A stretch of DNA of 46,028 nucleotides from Pseudomonadota bacterium. GTDB lineage: Bacteria; Myxococcota_A; UBA796; GCA-2862545. The notes beneath the pieces were generated by a model. That model was given only the letters and a program-made list of their open reading frames with translations, was not told where the DNA came from and ran no database searches. Position 1 is the stretch's first letter. Each line of letters starts with the position of its first letter. A program made the position numbers and the translations under genes. Below are positions 9,492-20,100 of this stretch, piece by piece. The stretch covers positions 1 through 46,028 of the forward strand of contig PKDJ01000154.1 of NCBI GenBank assembly GCA_002862545.1, written 5' to 3'.

Positions 9492-9663
9492 GGGCCCCTC
9501 TCGTGATGACCAGCAGACGCACATCGGCCGCGCCTATTCGACGAGGACGTCATCCTTTGTAGGGCAGCCCTCGATCCGAGGTCTCGGCACCCCGGACACA
9601 CCCCTCGCTGGTCAGAGCCGAGGTCAGTCAGCTACCATCCACAGCACACGGAGTCCTGTCCCG

Positions 9664-10317
9664 ATGCGAACCGCCCTCACCCTCGCCGCCCTCCTCCTTC
9701 CCGCCCTCGCCTCTGCTGGAGAGGGAGTCCTCTCGGGTCCGTGGAAGACTCAGCCGTTCCTGCGACCTGCCGTCGGAGCGACACTCTTCAATGACGGCGC
9801 GACGACCTACACAGCCGTCAGCCTCGGGGGCCAGGGTGGCCTGAACTACTTCCAGAAGCGCAAGCCGAGCGAGCTGCGCTTTCAGGGCACGGCTCGGGTC
9901 GCCGGTGCGTACGTGATCGGCTCGGGCAGCAGCGGCTACGACGTACGTGTCGGCAACTTCTTCGGCCCTCGCTTCTCGGTGATCGGCATCCAGACCGGCC
10001 CTGACGTGTTTCAGAACCAGTACACGTTCGGCGACACCACGCTCGATGCCACCCTCGGCATGGACTGGCCACTGATCACCACGCTCTACCTCGGCCCCCT
10101 GAACGTCTACGGGGGCCTCCAGCCAACCGCCTTCTTCAGCGGCGGTCGTCCGGGCGTCGACTGGTCACAGGAAGACGCCTTCGGCTTCGGCAGCGAGTTC
10201 ACCTGGCTCGCTGGAGCCTCGCTCGCCGCCGGACCCGTCGGACTGTCGGTCACCTACAGCCGACGCATCACCGCCTACGGTCCACAGCAGGGCTTCGGTC
10301 TGGGAGTCGGGTTCTAG
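9664..10317 (+). CDS. Probable outer-membrane beta-barrel protein
   Basis: The ATG at 9664 opens a signal peptide cleaved about 'LASAG'; 217 residues result. The mature protein is rich in Gly, aromatic and alternating hydrophobic residues and ends in Phe ('GLGVGF'), as small Gram-negative outer-membrane barrels do for BAM recognition. The repeated strand pattern ('LRFQGTARVAGAYVIG', 'SLAAGPVGLSVTYSRR') suggests eight to ten strands. The substrate or role is unknown. It is convergent with the type II thioesterase gene; only 12 bases separate the two stops. Confidence 0.65.
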   Translation: MRTALTLAALLLPALASAGEGVLSGPWKTQPFLRPAVGATLFNDGATTYTAVSLGGQGGLNYFQKRKPSELRFQGTARVAGAYVIGSGSSGYDVRVGNFFGPRFSVIGIQTGPDVFQNQYTFGDTTLDATLGMDWPLITTLYLGPLNVYGGLQPTAFFSGGRPGVDWSQEDAFGFGSEFTWLAGASLAAGPVGLSVTYSRRITAYGPQQGFGLGVGF

Positions 10318-10326
10318 CCCGAACCC
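10309..10326. terminator. Short inverted repeat between convergent genes
   Basis: GGGTTC and GAACCC flank a six-base spacer, forming a 6-bp hairpin that spans the stop of the beta-barrel gene and lies just before the stop of the thioesterase gene. It lacks a T-run on either side, so bidirectional termination is only a guess. Confidence 0.25.
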
Positions 10327-10329
10327 TCC

Positions 10330-11070
10330 CTACCGAACTCCTCGAAGAATCCCCGCGACCACTGCCGCCGTCTCGTCCTTTGCGTCGCGATGGAAGAAGT
10401 GCCCACCCGAGATGGGGCGCACTCGAAACGCCTCCGACGTGTGCTCGCGCCACGCCCGCACCTCCGCCATCGAGACCGTGGCATCCTCGGAGCCTACGAG
10501 GGCTGTGATGGGCACGGGAAGCGGCTCGGCCGGCGTGTGTGCGTAGGTGTCGAGCAGCTCGAAGTCTCCCCGGAGGACGGGAAGAAAAATCGACAGGAGC
10601 TCCCTGTTCTGCCGCAGCGCGTCGGGAATTCCACCATAGCGCTGGTCAATCTCGTCGATCAGCTCGGCGTCTGGCAGGGCAAAGAGCGGTGGCCGGGATG
10701 CAGGCAGGTGAGGCGCACGTCGAGCACCGACGATCAAGTGAGCAGGCAGCGGTCGGTGCAGCCGACGCAGCTCGCGGATCAGCTCGTAGCCGATCCACGA
10801 CCCCATCGAGTGGCCGTAGAGGATGTACGGCGTGCGACGAATGAGTGGAGTGATGCCCTGAATCATCGCGGGCACCAGCTCGCTCATCCGTCGAACGAGT
10901 GACTCACTGAAGCGCGTCTCCCTGCCTGGCAAGACCACTGGGTTGAGATCGACATCCGCCGGGAGAAGCCCCTTCCAGCGTCGGTACTCGATCGTCCCTC
11001 CACCGGCGTGCGGCAGACAGATCAAGCGAGCCCGCGGGCTCGGCAGGGGGTTGCGGATCCAGTCAGTCAC
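10330..11070 (-). CDS. Type II thioesterase (PKS/NRPS editing enzyme)
   Basis: The 246-residue alpha/beta hydrolase has the features of discrete type II thioesterases of the GrsT/RifR kind. These are 'LPHAGGG' near residue 20, the nucleophile elbow GHSMG (Ser ~86), an acidic residue in 'GSEDATVS' and the catalytic His in 'SGGHFF'. Type II thioesterases remove stalled or aberrant acyl groups from carrier proteins; a few release products. It starts 32 bases after the PKS stop on the same strand, so both form an operon. Because the PKS has no release domain of its own, this enzyme is a candidate for off-loading as well as proofreading. Confidence 0.93.
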   Translation of the reverse strand: MTDWIRNPLPSPRARLICLPHAGGGTIEYRRWKGLLPADVDLNPVVLPGRETRFSESLVRRMSELVPAMIQGITPLIRRTPYILYGHSMGSWIGYELIRELRRLHRPLPAHLIVGARRAPHLPASRPPLFALPDAELIDEIDQRYGGIPDALRQNRELLSIFLPVLRGDFELLDTYAHTPAEPLPVPITALVGSEDATVSMAEVRAWREHTSEAFRVRPISGGHFFHRDAKDETAAVVAGILRGVR

Positions 11071-11102
11071 GTCGGCCTCGCGCGGACACCCCTGCTACCC
11101 GC

Positions 11103-14100
11103 TCATCCGAGCAGCGCCCACAAGCCGGACGCGATGCCGGCTCCCACGATGATGGCCGCCGCATGACTCCAGACCATCCAGCTCGGGATGTCGCCGTCAT
11201 CCTCCGCGACGGGATCAGGCTCAGAGACGGGTGGCCTGAGCCGCGGCAGCGTCATCCCGACGAGCTCGTCGATCGAGGGTCCCCCCAGCAAGCGCCCTAG
11301 GGGAACGTCGAGTCCATCGGTCAGCAGCACGTTCTTCAGCTCGGTCGCCATGAGGGAGTCGAAGCCAAGCTCGATCAGCGGCCGATCGAGGGGCACCTCG
11401 TCCCGCCTGAGGACAGCGCGGGCACGCTCCTGGAGGACGTCGCGGACCGCGCTCTCGAGCGCTGACCCCTCGAGCAGCGACCACCGATCTGCCTGCTCGA
11501 CGGGCATGGTGGACTCGACCACTTCCCGCGGCCGGAGGCGGTCGAGGTAGTCGCGATTTCCTGCGCTGTCATAGAGCGGTCCGAAGCGCTCCCAGTCGAC
11601 GCGGGCCACCACGACACCCGAGTGCTCTGCGTCGAGGAAGGCGCCAGTCAGCGCGAGTGCCGTCGACGCGGGCAGGGGCTGCTGACCCATCCGGGCGAGC
11701 AGCTCGAGGCCCGCCGCGTCCATCATGCCACCCTCCCAAGGCCCATAGGAGAGTGTCGTGCTGGAGAGGCCAGCCGCTCGACGAGCGCTCGCCAAGCCAT
11801 CCAAGAAGCGATTCGCTGCGGCATAGGCACAGAGATCGCGAGACCCCCACGCCGCCGCGATGGAGCCGGTGCTCACGAAGACCGGGACCTCGCGCTCAGC
11901 GGTGAGGGTGTGGAGCCACCAAGCGCCGGCCACCTTGGGAGCAAGCGTGCGACGGATGGTCTCCGGTTCGGCGTCTTCGACCGCCTGCGGGTGCGTCACG
12001 CCTGCTGCGTGGTACACACCAAAGGGACCGTCAATCTGGGCAAGCAGGGCGGCGACGGCAGCTCGGTCCGAGACGTCACACTGGTGCAGCACCACACCCG
12101 GCACCTCCCTCGCGAGGCGGGCACGCGGATCGTCCGGATCGTCGCGCAGTGGACGACGTCCGACGACATGGAGCGTGGTCGCCCCTCGGGACGCCAGCCA
12201 GCGCGTCACCGCACGCCCGATGGCTCCCGTCCCACCCGTGATCAGCCAAGTACCAGGAAGCTCAGCGCGAGTGGACGGAGCCGAGACGCGCTCCAGTCGA
12301 GGGGTGAACCATCCATCCGGGCCGATGGAGACCGCCTCGTGGGCGGGCAAGGCCGGCACGCCGCCGGCGAGGTCGACCACGCCGCCTCGCAGCTGCGGAC
12401 ACTCCACGAACAGACACCGGGCCAGGCCCCACAGTGCCGCCTGAAACGGGTCTGTACGAGCCCCGCGAGTCACGACCCAGAGCCGCTCGACCTCACGCGC
12501 AAGCTCGAGGATGCCGGCGACGGCTACCGAGAGCGCCTCGGGATCGGCCACGCCCAGCCAGCGCGCATCGACGACCGCACCCGTCGCCTGCTCCGTGGGG
12601 GTTGCACCGAGATCGTCCGCAAGCGAGGCATCCCCGAGGAGCATCCTTGGACCGTCGACGTGGACGCGCTCGACCTCGTCCCACACCTCGGTGTAGGTCC
12701 ACGCGGGCAGTGCTGCGCGATCCCCCGGGAGCCAGTGGCGAGACCGCTGCAGCGGAGTGGGCGGCAGAGCGGGACGTGCCACGCTCGGCAGCATCGCGTC
12801 CCAGTCGACGGGAGCTCCTCTGGCCCACAGCGCGCCCACCGCCGCCAGGAGCTGGGTCACGTCGTCGCCACCGCGACGGAGGGCGCCGACCCAAGCGCCC
12901 TCGTCGACCGTCGCCTGTCCCGAGGTGACCAAGACCGGGTGAGGACCGAGCTCGATGAACACGTCCACGCCCTCGTCCCGGAGCGTCTCCACGGCATCCC
13001 GCCAGCGCACGGCCTCCCGGGCGTGGCGCATCCAGAACGCCGGACTCTGGAGGGCCGTGTCCTCGACCGCCCCCGTGAGGGCACTGACGAGCGGAACCTG
13101 GAGCCTCCGCCAGCTCAGCCCAGCTACGTGCTCTCCCCAGGCGTCGAGCATCGGAGCCATGCGCGCCGAGTGGAAGGCGTGAGAGACGCGGAGCGGCGTA
13201 CAGCGATGCCCCTCGGACTCCAGAGCCGACCGCGCCGCAGCGATGGCCTCGGCTGCCCCCGACAGCACGACCTCGCTCGGATGGTTGATCGCCGCCACGT
13301 CCACCGCGCCACCGACCACCGCGACGACGTCGTCCACCGGCGCTCGCACGGCCAGCATCGCTCCGCCACTCGGAAGATCCGACATCAAGGCGCCGCGCAG
13401 AGCGATCCCGCGCGCCGCCGACGTCAGGTCGAGTCCCCCAGCGACCGCCGCTGCCGTCCACTCACCGACGCTGTGCCCCGCGACCACGTCAGGCGTGATG
13501 CCCCAGGAGCGCAAGAGCGCAGCGAGGGCCCACCCGAGCGCGAACATCGCCGGCTGCGTGTGGCGAGTGTCGCGCAGCGACTCGTCATCTCCCAGGACCG
13601 CATGCAGATCGACCTCGGGAGCCAGCTCCGCCGCGCACGCATCCAGCGCATCGCGAAAGACCGGATACCGACGATAGAGGCCCGAGGCCATCCCTGCATA
13701 CTGGGCCCCCTGTCCGGTGAACAGGAAGGCGATCTTGGGGCGACCGCCCACGCGCACCGGCACGGGCTCAGTCCCCGGCACCCAGCCCGCACGGAAGGCG
13801 TGCCGCCGACGGTTGGCGAGGCCTCGGGCGGCGCCCGCCCCGGGTGTGACGACCGCAGCCAGAGCGCGCACCCCATCCGCCGACGGGGCTGACAGCGGGT
13901 GGAGCCAGAGACCCTCCTGAGGAGAGACGGCTCGCGTAGGCGCCGACTCGAGCACCACGTGTGCGTTCGTCCCCGAGAGCCCGAAGGCACTCACCCCCGC
14001 CCGTCGAACCCCCTCACCCAGGGAGGCTCCGCGAAGCTCCAGCCCGTCCGTGACCAGCACGGGATTGGGCTCGCGCAGGTCAGGGGGTGCTGGCACCTCC

Positions 14101-17100
14101 CGGTGTCGTAGACAGAGCACCGCGTCCAGGAGTCCAGTCAGGCCCGCGACCAGCTCGCCATGACCGAGGTTCGTCTTCGCGGTCCGCACGGCGAGCGGGA
14201 GCTGTCGACCACCCTCCAGAAACACGCTCCGCGCCGCGTTGATCTCGATGGGATCGCCCAGCGGGGTGCCCGTGCCGTGGGCCTGAAGGACGTCACACGT
14301 GACGGGGTCGAGGCCCGCATCAGCCCACGCCGCGCGGATCACCGCCTCCTGCGCCCTCCCGCTGGGGACTGTGAGCCCGCTGCTGCGCCCGTCATGATTC
14401 GTGGCCGTCCCTCGAATGATGGCGAGGATCGGATCTCCTGCGACCTCGGCATCCTCCAGGCGCTTGAGCACGAGCGCTGCGGCCCCCTCACCCCTCACGT
14501 AGCCGTCCGCCCGTGCGTCGAAGGTGTGGCAGCGTCCCGTCGGTGACAGAGCCCCCAGCCGAGCGAGATAGTCGGACGACTCCGCGTCGAGCACTAGGTG
14601 CACGCCCGCCGCGATGGCGGCATCGCAGGTCCCGTCTCGCAGGGAACGCACCGCCAGATCGACCGCGACCAGCGACGAGGAACACGTCGTGTTCAGGGCC
14701 ACCGCAGGGCCCTCGAGCCCAAGTGCGTGGGCCACACGACCGGCTGCAAACGATGACTCGTTCCCCGTTCCCGACCACCCGTCCGGATAGAACGGCTGCC
14801 CCTCGGAGGCGAAGCGACGGAGATAGCCCCTCTCGGCAATCCCGACGTAGATCCCGGTGCGCGCAGGCGCGGCTACTCCCGAGACATCCACCGCCGCGCT
14901 GCACGTCTCCAGCAGGAGCCGCTGCTGCGGATCCAAGCTCGCCGCCTCGCGCGGCGCAATCCCGAAGGCCTCGGCATCGAACTGGTCGATCTCGTCGAGG
15001 AAGGCTCCAAAGCCCGCGCTGACTGGAAGGTCTGAGGCCTCGAAGCGCCCAGCCGGAACGGTCCCTACCACCGCACGCCCCGCCTGGAGCAGTCGCCAGA
15101 GCGCCTCGGGGGAGTCCACACCACCCGGGTAGCGGCAGGCGGCACCGACGATCGCGATCGCCCCACCCGTCGGGCGGGACACGACGGCATCGCGCTGCGG
15201 CGCATCTCCTGCGAGGTAGGCGATCAGCAGGTCGACACGCGGATGTTCAAAGGCCAGCGTGGCCGACAGCGGCCGACCCAGCTGCTGCGAGAGCAGTCGT
15301 GAGAGCTCCACCGCCATGATGGAATCGAGTCCGAGATCGAAGAACCCCACGTCGTCGATCACGGCGGCCTCGTCACCGAGCACTCGCCGCACGGCGTCGC
15401 GCACCACGCCAGGCAGGTCGACGTGCTCCACTGGACTCGGCTTGGAGACCCAGGCGTCGAGCAGGCTCGGGGGCTGCAGCCACCGCTGCGCGAACAGCTC
15501 CCAGTCCGCCTCGAACACCAGCTGGACCGGCGGTCCGTCGAGACCCCGAGCCAGCGCGGCGACCGCCCGGCGCGGCGACAGCGTGCGCACGCCCTCCGCG
15601 GCCAGATCGACCGCCATGCCCTCACCCCACGGACCCCATGCGAGGCAGACACCCGGCCGCCCCGAGGCACGCCGCCGCCGGATCACCGCCTCGACAGCCG
15701 CGTTCGCTGCCCCGTAAGCGGCCTGTCCGACTCTCCCGAACCAGGCGGTCGCGGAGCCGAAGACCACCAGCGGACCCTCGTGGTGCGCCGAGAGCGCCTC
15801 GGCCCCCGACACCTTCGCCGCGAGCACCCGTCCGAGGGTCGCTTCGTCGAGATCGCGAGCGAGGCCGTCTTCTACCACTCCGGCACAGTGCACGATGCCA
15901 GCGAGGGGCCCGAGAGCATCCAGCAGTCTCCCGACCGCGACGGCATCGGCGACATCCACGGCGTGATGGCTCGGCGAGGGATGTGCGGTTCGCCCGCATG
16001 TGTACACCTCGGCACCCGAGGCCTCGAGCCAGGAGACGACGTGGCGCCCGAGCGCGCCGAGCCCCCCTGTGACGAGCCAGCGACCCGACGGCTCGTAGGG
16101 GCGACCATCGGTGAGCCGGACGAGCCGCGGGAGCTCGCGTCGACCATCGCGCAGGCGTGAGCCCGCAGGCCCGCCCGAGGCGGCCCCCCGGATCACCCCG
16201 ATTCCCGATTCGGGCTCCTCCACCGAGAGCGTCGCCGCGAGTCCGCAGACCGCCGCCGCACCTCGGTGGCCCTCGTCATCAGGAACAGCGAGGAGTCGTG
16301 CCCCCTGTCGGACCGCCTCAAGGGCCTGCAGTACCGCCGACGCCGGATCCTCCTCGGTGATCGCGACTGCGGGAGCCTCTGCTCCGTCCTCGACGACCTC
16401 CCACTGAAGACCCCAGCGCGCCGCGGGCGCCGTCTCCTCGTCCAGCCAGAGCCGACGACGGCGCAGCGGAGCGGGTGGAAGGTGTAGGGACGGCAGACGA
16501 GACACCAGGCGCGTCCGGTCTACGGGCACGCCGCGCGTCCACAGCTCGGCCAGCGACCCCAGCAAGGAGGGGTAAGGGTCATCGACGCGAGCGAGGTGCA
16601 GTGCCTCCAGCCCACAGCGCGCCGCGAGCCCCGTGAGCACCGGCCGCGGCCCGATCTCGAGCCACAGATCGACAGACGCCGCCGAGAGCGCGGCCGTGAA
16701 CTGGACACGCGCTCGCGCCTGCTGCCCCCACCACGCCGGATCTGCGAGGACCTCTGACGCGATCCCACCCTCGGCTGGCGAGAGCACGGTGAGGCGTGGC
16801 CGGCCGAGGGAGAGCGTTGCAGCCGCGGCCGCGAGCGGCGCGACAACCTCGTCCATTCCGGGTGCATGGAAGGCGTGCGAGACGCGGAGGCTCCTCTGCG
16901 GGGCCTCCACGCTCGCCAGCGTGGCGGCCACGGCCTCCTCCGTGCCGCTGATCACCACCTCATTTGGCGCGTTCACGGCAGCTATATCGGCACCCGGTGC
17001 ACAGACGATCGACTCGGTCGACGTGCGGACGGCAACCATCGAGCCCCCCGCCGGCGTGGCGGCCATCAGCCTGCCTCGGGCAGCAGCCAGACGAACTGCA

Positions 17101-20100
17101 TCCGCCGAGGACATCGCGCCCGCGACAGCCGCCGCCGCGAGCTCACCAATGCTGTGCCCGAGCACCGCCACTGGCTCGACGCCAATGTCTCGGAGCACGT
17201 CGGCGAGCACGAGCTCGAGGGCGACCAGCGCAGGCTGTGCTGAGGCCGTGTCGACCAAGTCCCGCTCTGGATCCAGCAGCAGGCCTCGAACATCGACCTC
17301 CGGCACGGCACTCGCGAGGGCCTCCAGAGCGGCCAGGCCGCCAGGCAGCCCAGACAGCATCTGCCCCATTCCCGCCGACTGACTTCCCTGGCCGGTGAAC
17401 AACAGGCCCACTCGAAGGGGTGCTGCCCGACCCGTCCAGGTGCGATCTCCGACCCGAGCGATGCGATGCGGCTCGGCAGTGTGTCGCGCACTCGTGGCTG
17501 CGACGCGGTGTGTCTCGGGCAGCCCATCGAGCCAGTCCATGTGTGCGAGGGCGGACTCGGGATGCAGGGCAGAGGCGGTCCGGAGCACCAGCCCCTCGGG
17601 CTCCTCGTGCTCGACGCGCTCGGACAGCTCGAGGACGACATGGGCGTTCGTCCCGCTCATTCCAAAGGACGAGACGCCGATCCGCTGCGCCGGGCCGCCG
17701 GCAAAGGAGACCGGCCAGTCGATCGCGAGCTCTGGATTCGGTGAATCGAGCAGGAGCGGCGCACAGCCCTCCTGCATCGCGACGAGAGCAGCAGCGATAC
17801 CGGCAAGACCCGCAGCGGCCTCGAGGTGCCCTGTGTGGCGCTTGACGGCGGTCAGTCGAAGCGGTCGAGAGCGCTCGCCAAACACCCGCGAGAGCGCAGC
17901 GATCTCGATGGGATCGCCCAGTGGCGTGCCCGTTCCGTGCGCCTCGATCGCATCGACATCATCGGGCGTCAGTCCCGCATCCTCCAGTGCCGCCCGAATC
18001 ACCCGCTCCTGCGCGGGGCCACTCGGCACCGTGAGACCCGCAGCCAGTCCATCGTGGGCGATCGCGGTACCGCGTACCGTCGCGAGGGGCGTGAAGCCCT
18101 CCGCATCCGCGATGAGGAGCAAGGCACCAGCACCCTCGGCACGCGCATACCCGTCCGCATGGGCATCGAAGGGTCGACACGCGCCGGTCGGCGACAAGGC
18201 CCCTACCGACTCGAGGTACCGGAAGCTCTCGGGCGACAGCAGTGCATTCGCACCGGCGACGATCGCTGCGCCGCACTCTCCGCTGCGCAGCGCCCGAACA
18301 GCGAGATGGAGCGCGACGAGTGCCGACGAGCAGGCCGTGTCGACAACCAGCGCCGGCCCCTCGAAGCCAAAGGCGTGAGCAACGCGACCCGCGGCAAAGG
18401 AGGCCGCATTGCCCGTCCCGGACCACGCGTAGGACTCTCCCCCCGAGCGCTGTCGATCCCAGTACTCGGAGCGTCCGAGGCCGACAAACACTCCGGTGCG
18501 GCGCGCTCGGAGCTGCTCGACGGTACAGGACCCACGGGCGATCACCTCACGAGTGAGCTCGAGGATCATGCGCTGCTGTGGATCGAGCGCCACAGCCTCT
18601 CGCGCGCTCATGCGGAACGCCTCGGGCTCAAAGTCCTCCAAGCCATCGACGAAGCCCGCTCTCGGTGCCTCGTGCTCGGCCGGGTCCCAGCGCTCTGGTG
18701 CACGTAGGGCATCCGTCGGCGACCGGAGGAGCCCTGCAAGGCCGTCGAGATCATCGGCGCCGGGAAGCCGGATCGCCACACCGACGATCGCCACGGGCGC
18801 GCTGGCCCGACCCGGGGCGCTCCGCTCTGCTGCTCGGCTGCCGCAGAGCCAGTCGACAAGCGCATCGACAGTGGGATGATCGAATGCTGCAGTGGCGGGC
18901 ACCCGGACCTTCAGAGCCCGCTCCACAGCCTCGGCCAGCGCGACCGCCTCGACTGAGCCGAGCCCCGCGTCGAAGAAGCCCAGATCATCGGGGATGGCTC
19001 GACCGAGTACATCCTGGATCGCATCTCGTACCGCGGCCCGTGCCTCCACAGGGCCCACCACCACTCTAGACGAGCCCGCCGTACTGAGCTCGCTCAGCCA
19101 TGGCTGGGGTCGCGATGACGACATGGCCCGTGCGAAGCCCTCTTCGTCGAGAGGTGCGAGGCAGTGCAGCCCCGTCTCGGCAACCGCGAGATCCAGCGCT
19201 GTGTCGAGTGCCTCGGCCGTGACCTCGAGCACACCAGCGGCCCGCATGGCAGCCAGCTCGTCGGCCGGCACCATGCCACCGGTCCCCCATGGACCGAGCC
19301 GGATGACCGACCAACCCCGGGCGCATGCCCAGGCATCGAGCTCTGCGCTCGCAGCGGCGTAGCCGGCCAGGCGCCTTCCCCCCCAGAGCCCCGCGACACT
19401 CGAGAGCGCGATGTGTCGTGCTCCCGGCGTGACTGCATCCAGCGACGCGGCAATCGTGACTCGCCCACCACGAGTGCTCGGTGAGTGAGCCGAATCGCGC
19501 TCGAGCGCCCCAGCCGCGTGGACGACTCCCTCGATGGGACCGAGCGCTTGGAGAGCCCGCTCGACGGCGAGGGCGTCGAGCGCATCGACCGCGATCATCT
19601 CGCAGCCCGGGACGTCAGCCTGTCGCCGGGCCAGCGCGATCACTCTGGCGGCCCCTCGCTCCCTCAGCCACTCCGTGACACGGCGCCCGAGCGCGCCAGT
19701 GCCGCCGGCGACGACCCAGGTGCCCTCCAGGACGGCACGACGAACTGTCGTGCGTCGACGCCGAAGTCTCGGCACGCGCGCACCCGCGGACAGCACGACG
19801 ACGCGATCCTCGGGGACGCTCAGCCTGCCGTCCAGCTCTACACCCTCGGCGACATCGACAATGCCACCGAAGACCTCCGGTTCCTCCAGCGCAGCAGTGG
19901 CCGCCCAGCCCCACAGTCCTGCGGCGACCGCGTCCGTCGCGCCGGCCTCCGGCGTCGCGCCTCGTGTGGCGATCCACAGGGTCGCGCCGGCCGCCCTCGC
20001 CCTCGTCAGACAGGCCGCCACATAAGAGAGACGCGCGTCGAGCGTTCCTCCTGGGTCCACGACCAGCCACGGACGACCACACTCGGGGGTGTCGTTCAGC

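Noticed and set aside
11622-13892. A 756-codon plus-strand open frame opposite PKS module 3
   Set aside because: It is antisense to conserved AT3, KR3 and KS3 motifs; its translation is compositionally biased with no domain.
14880-18815. A dehydratase or enoylreductase domain in PKS modules 2 or 3
   Set aside because: The AT-KR intervals are only ~140-160 residues, consistent with the structural half of the KR; no HxxxGxxxxP motif is seen.
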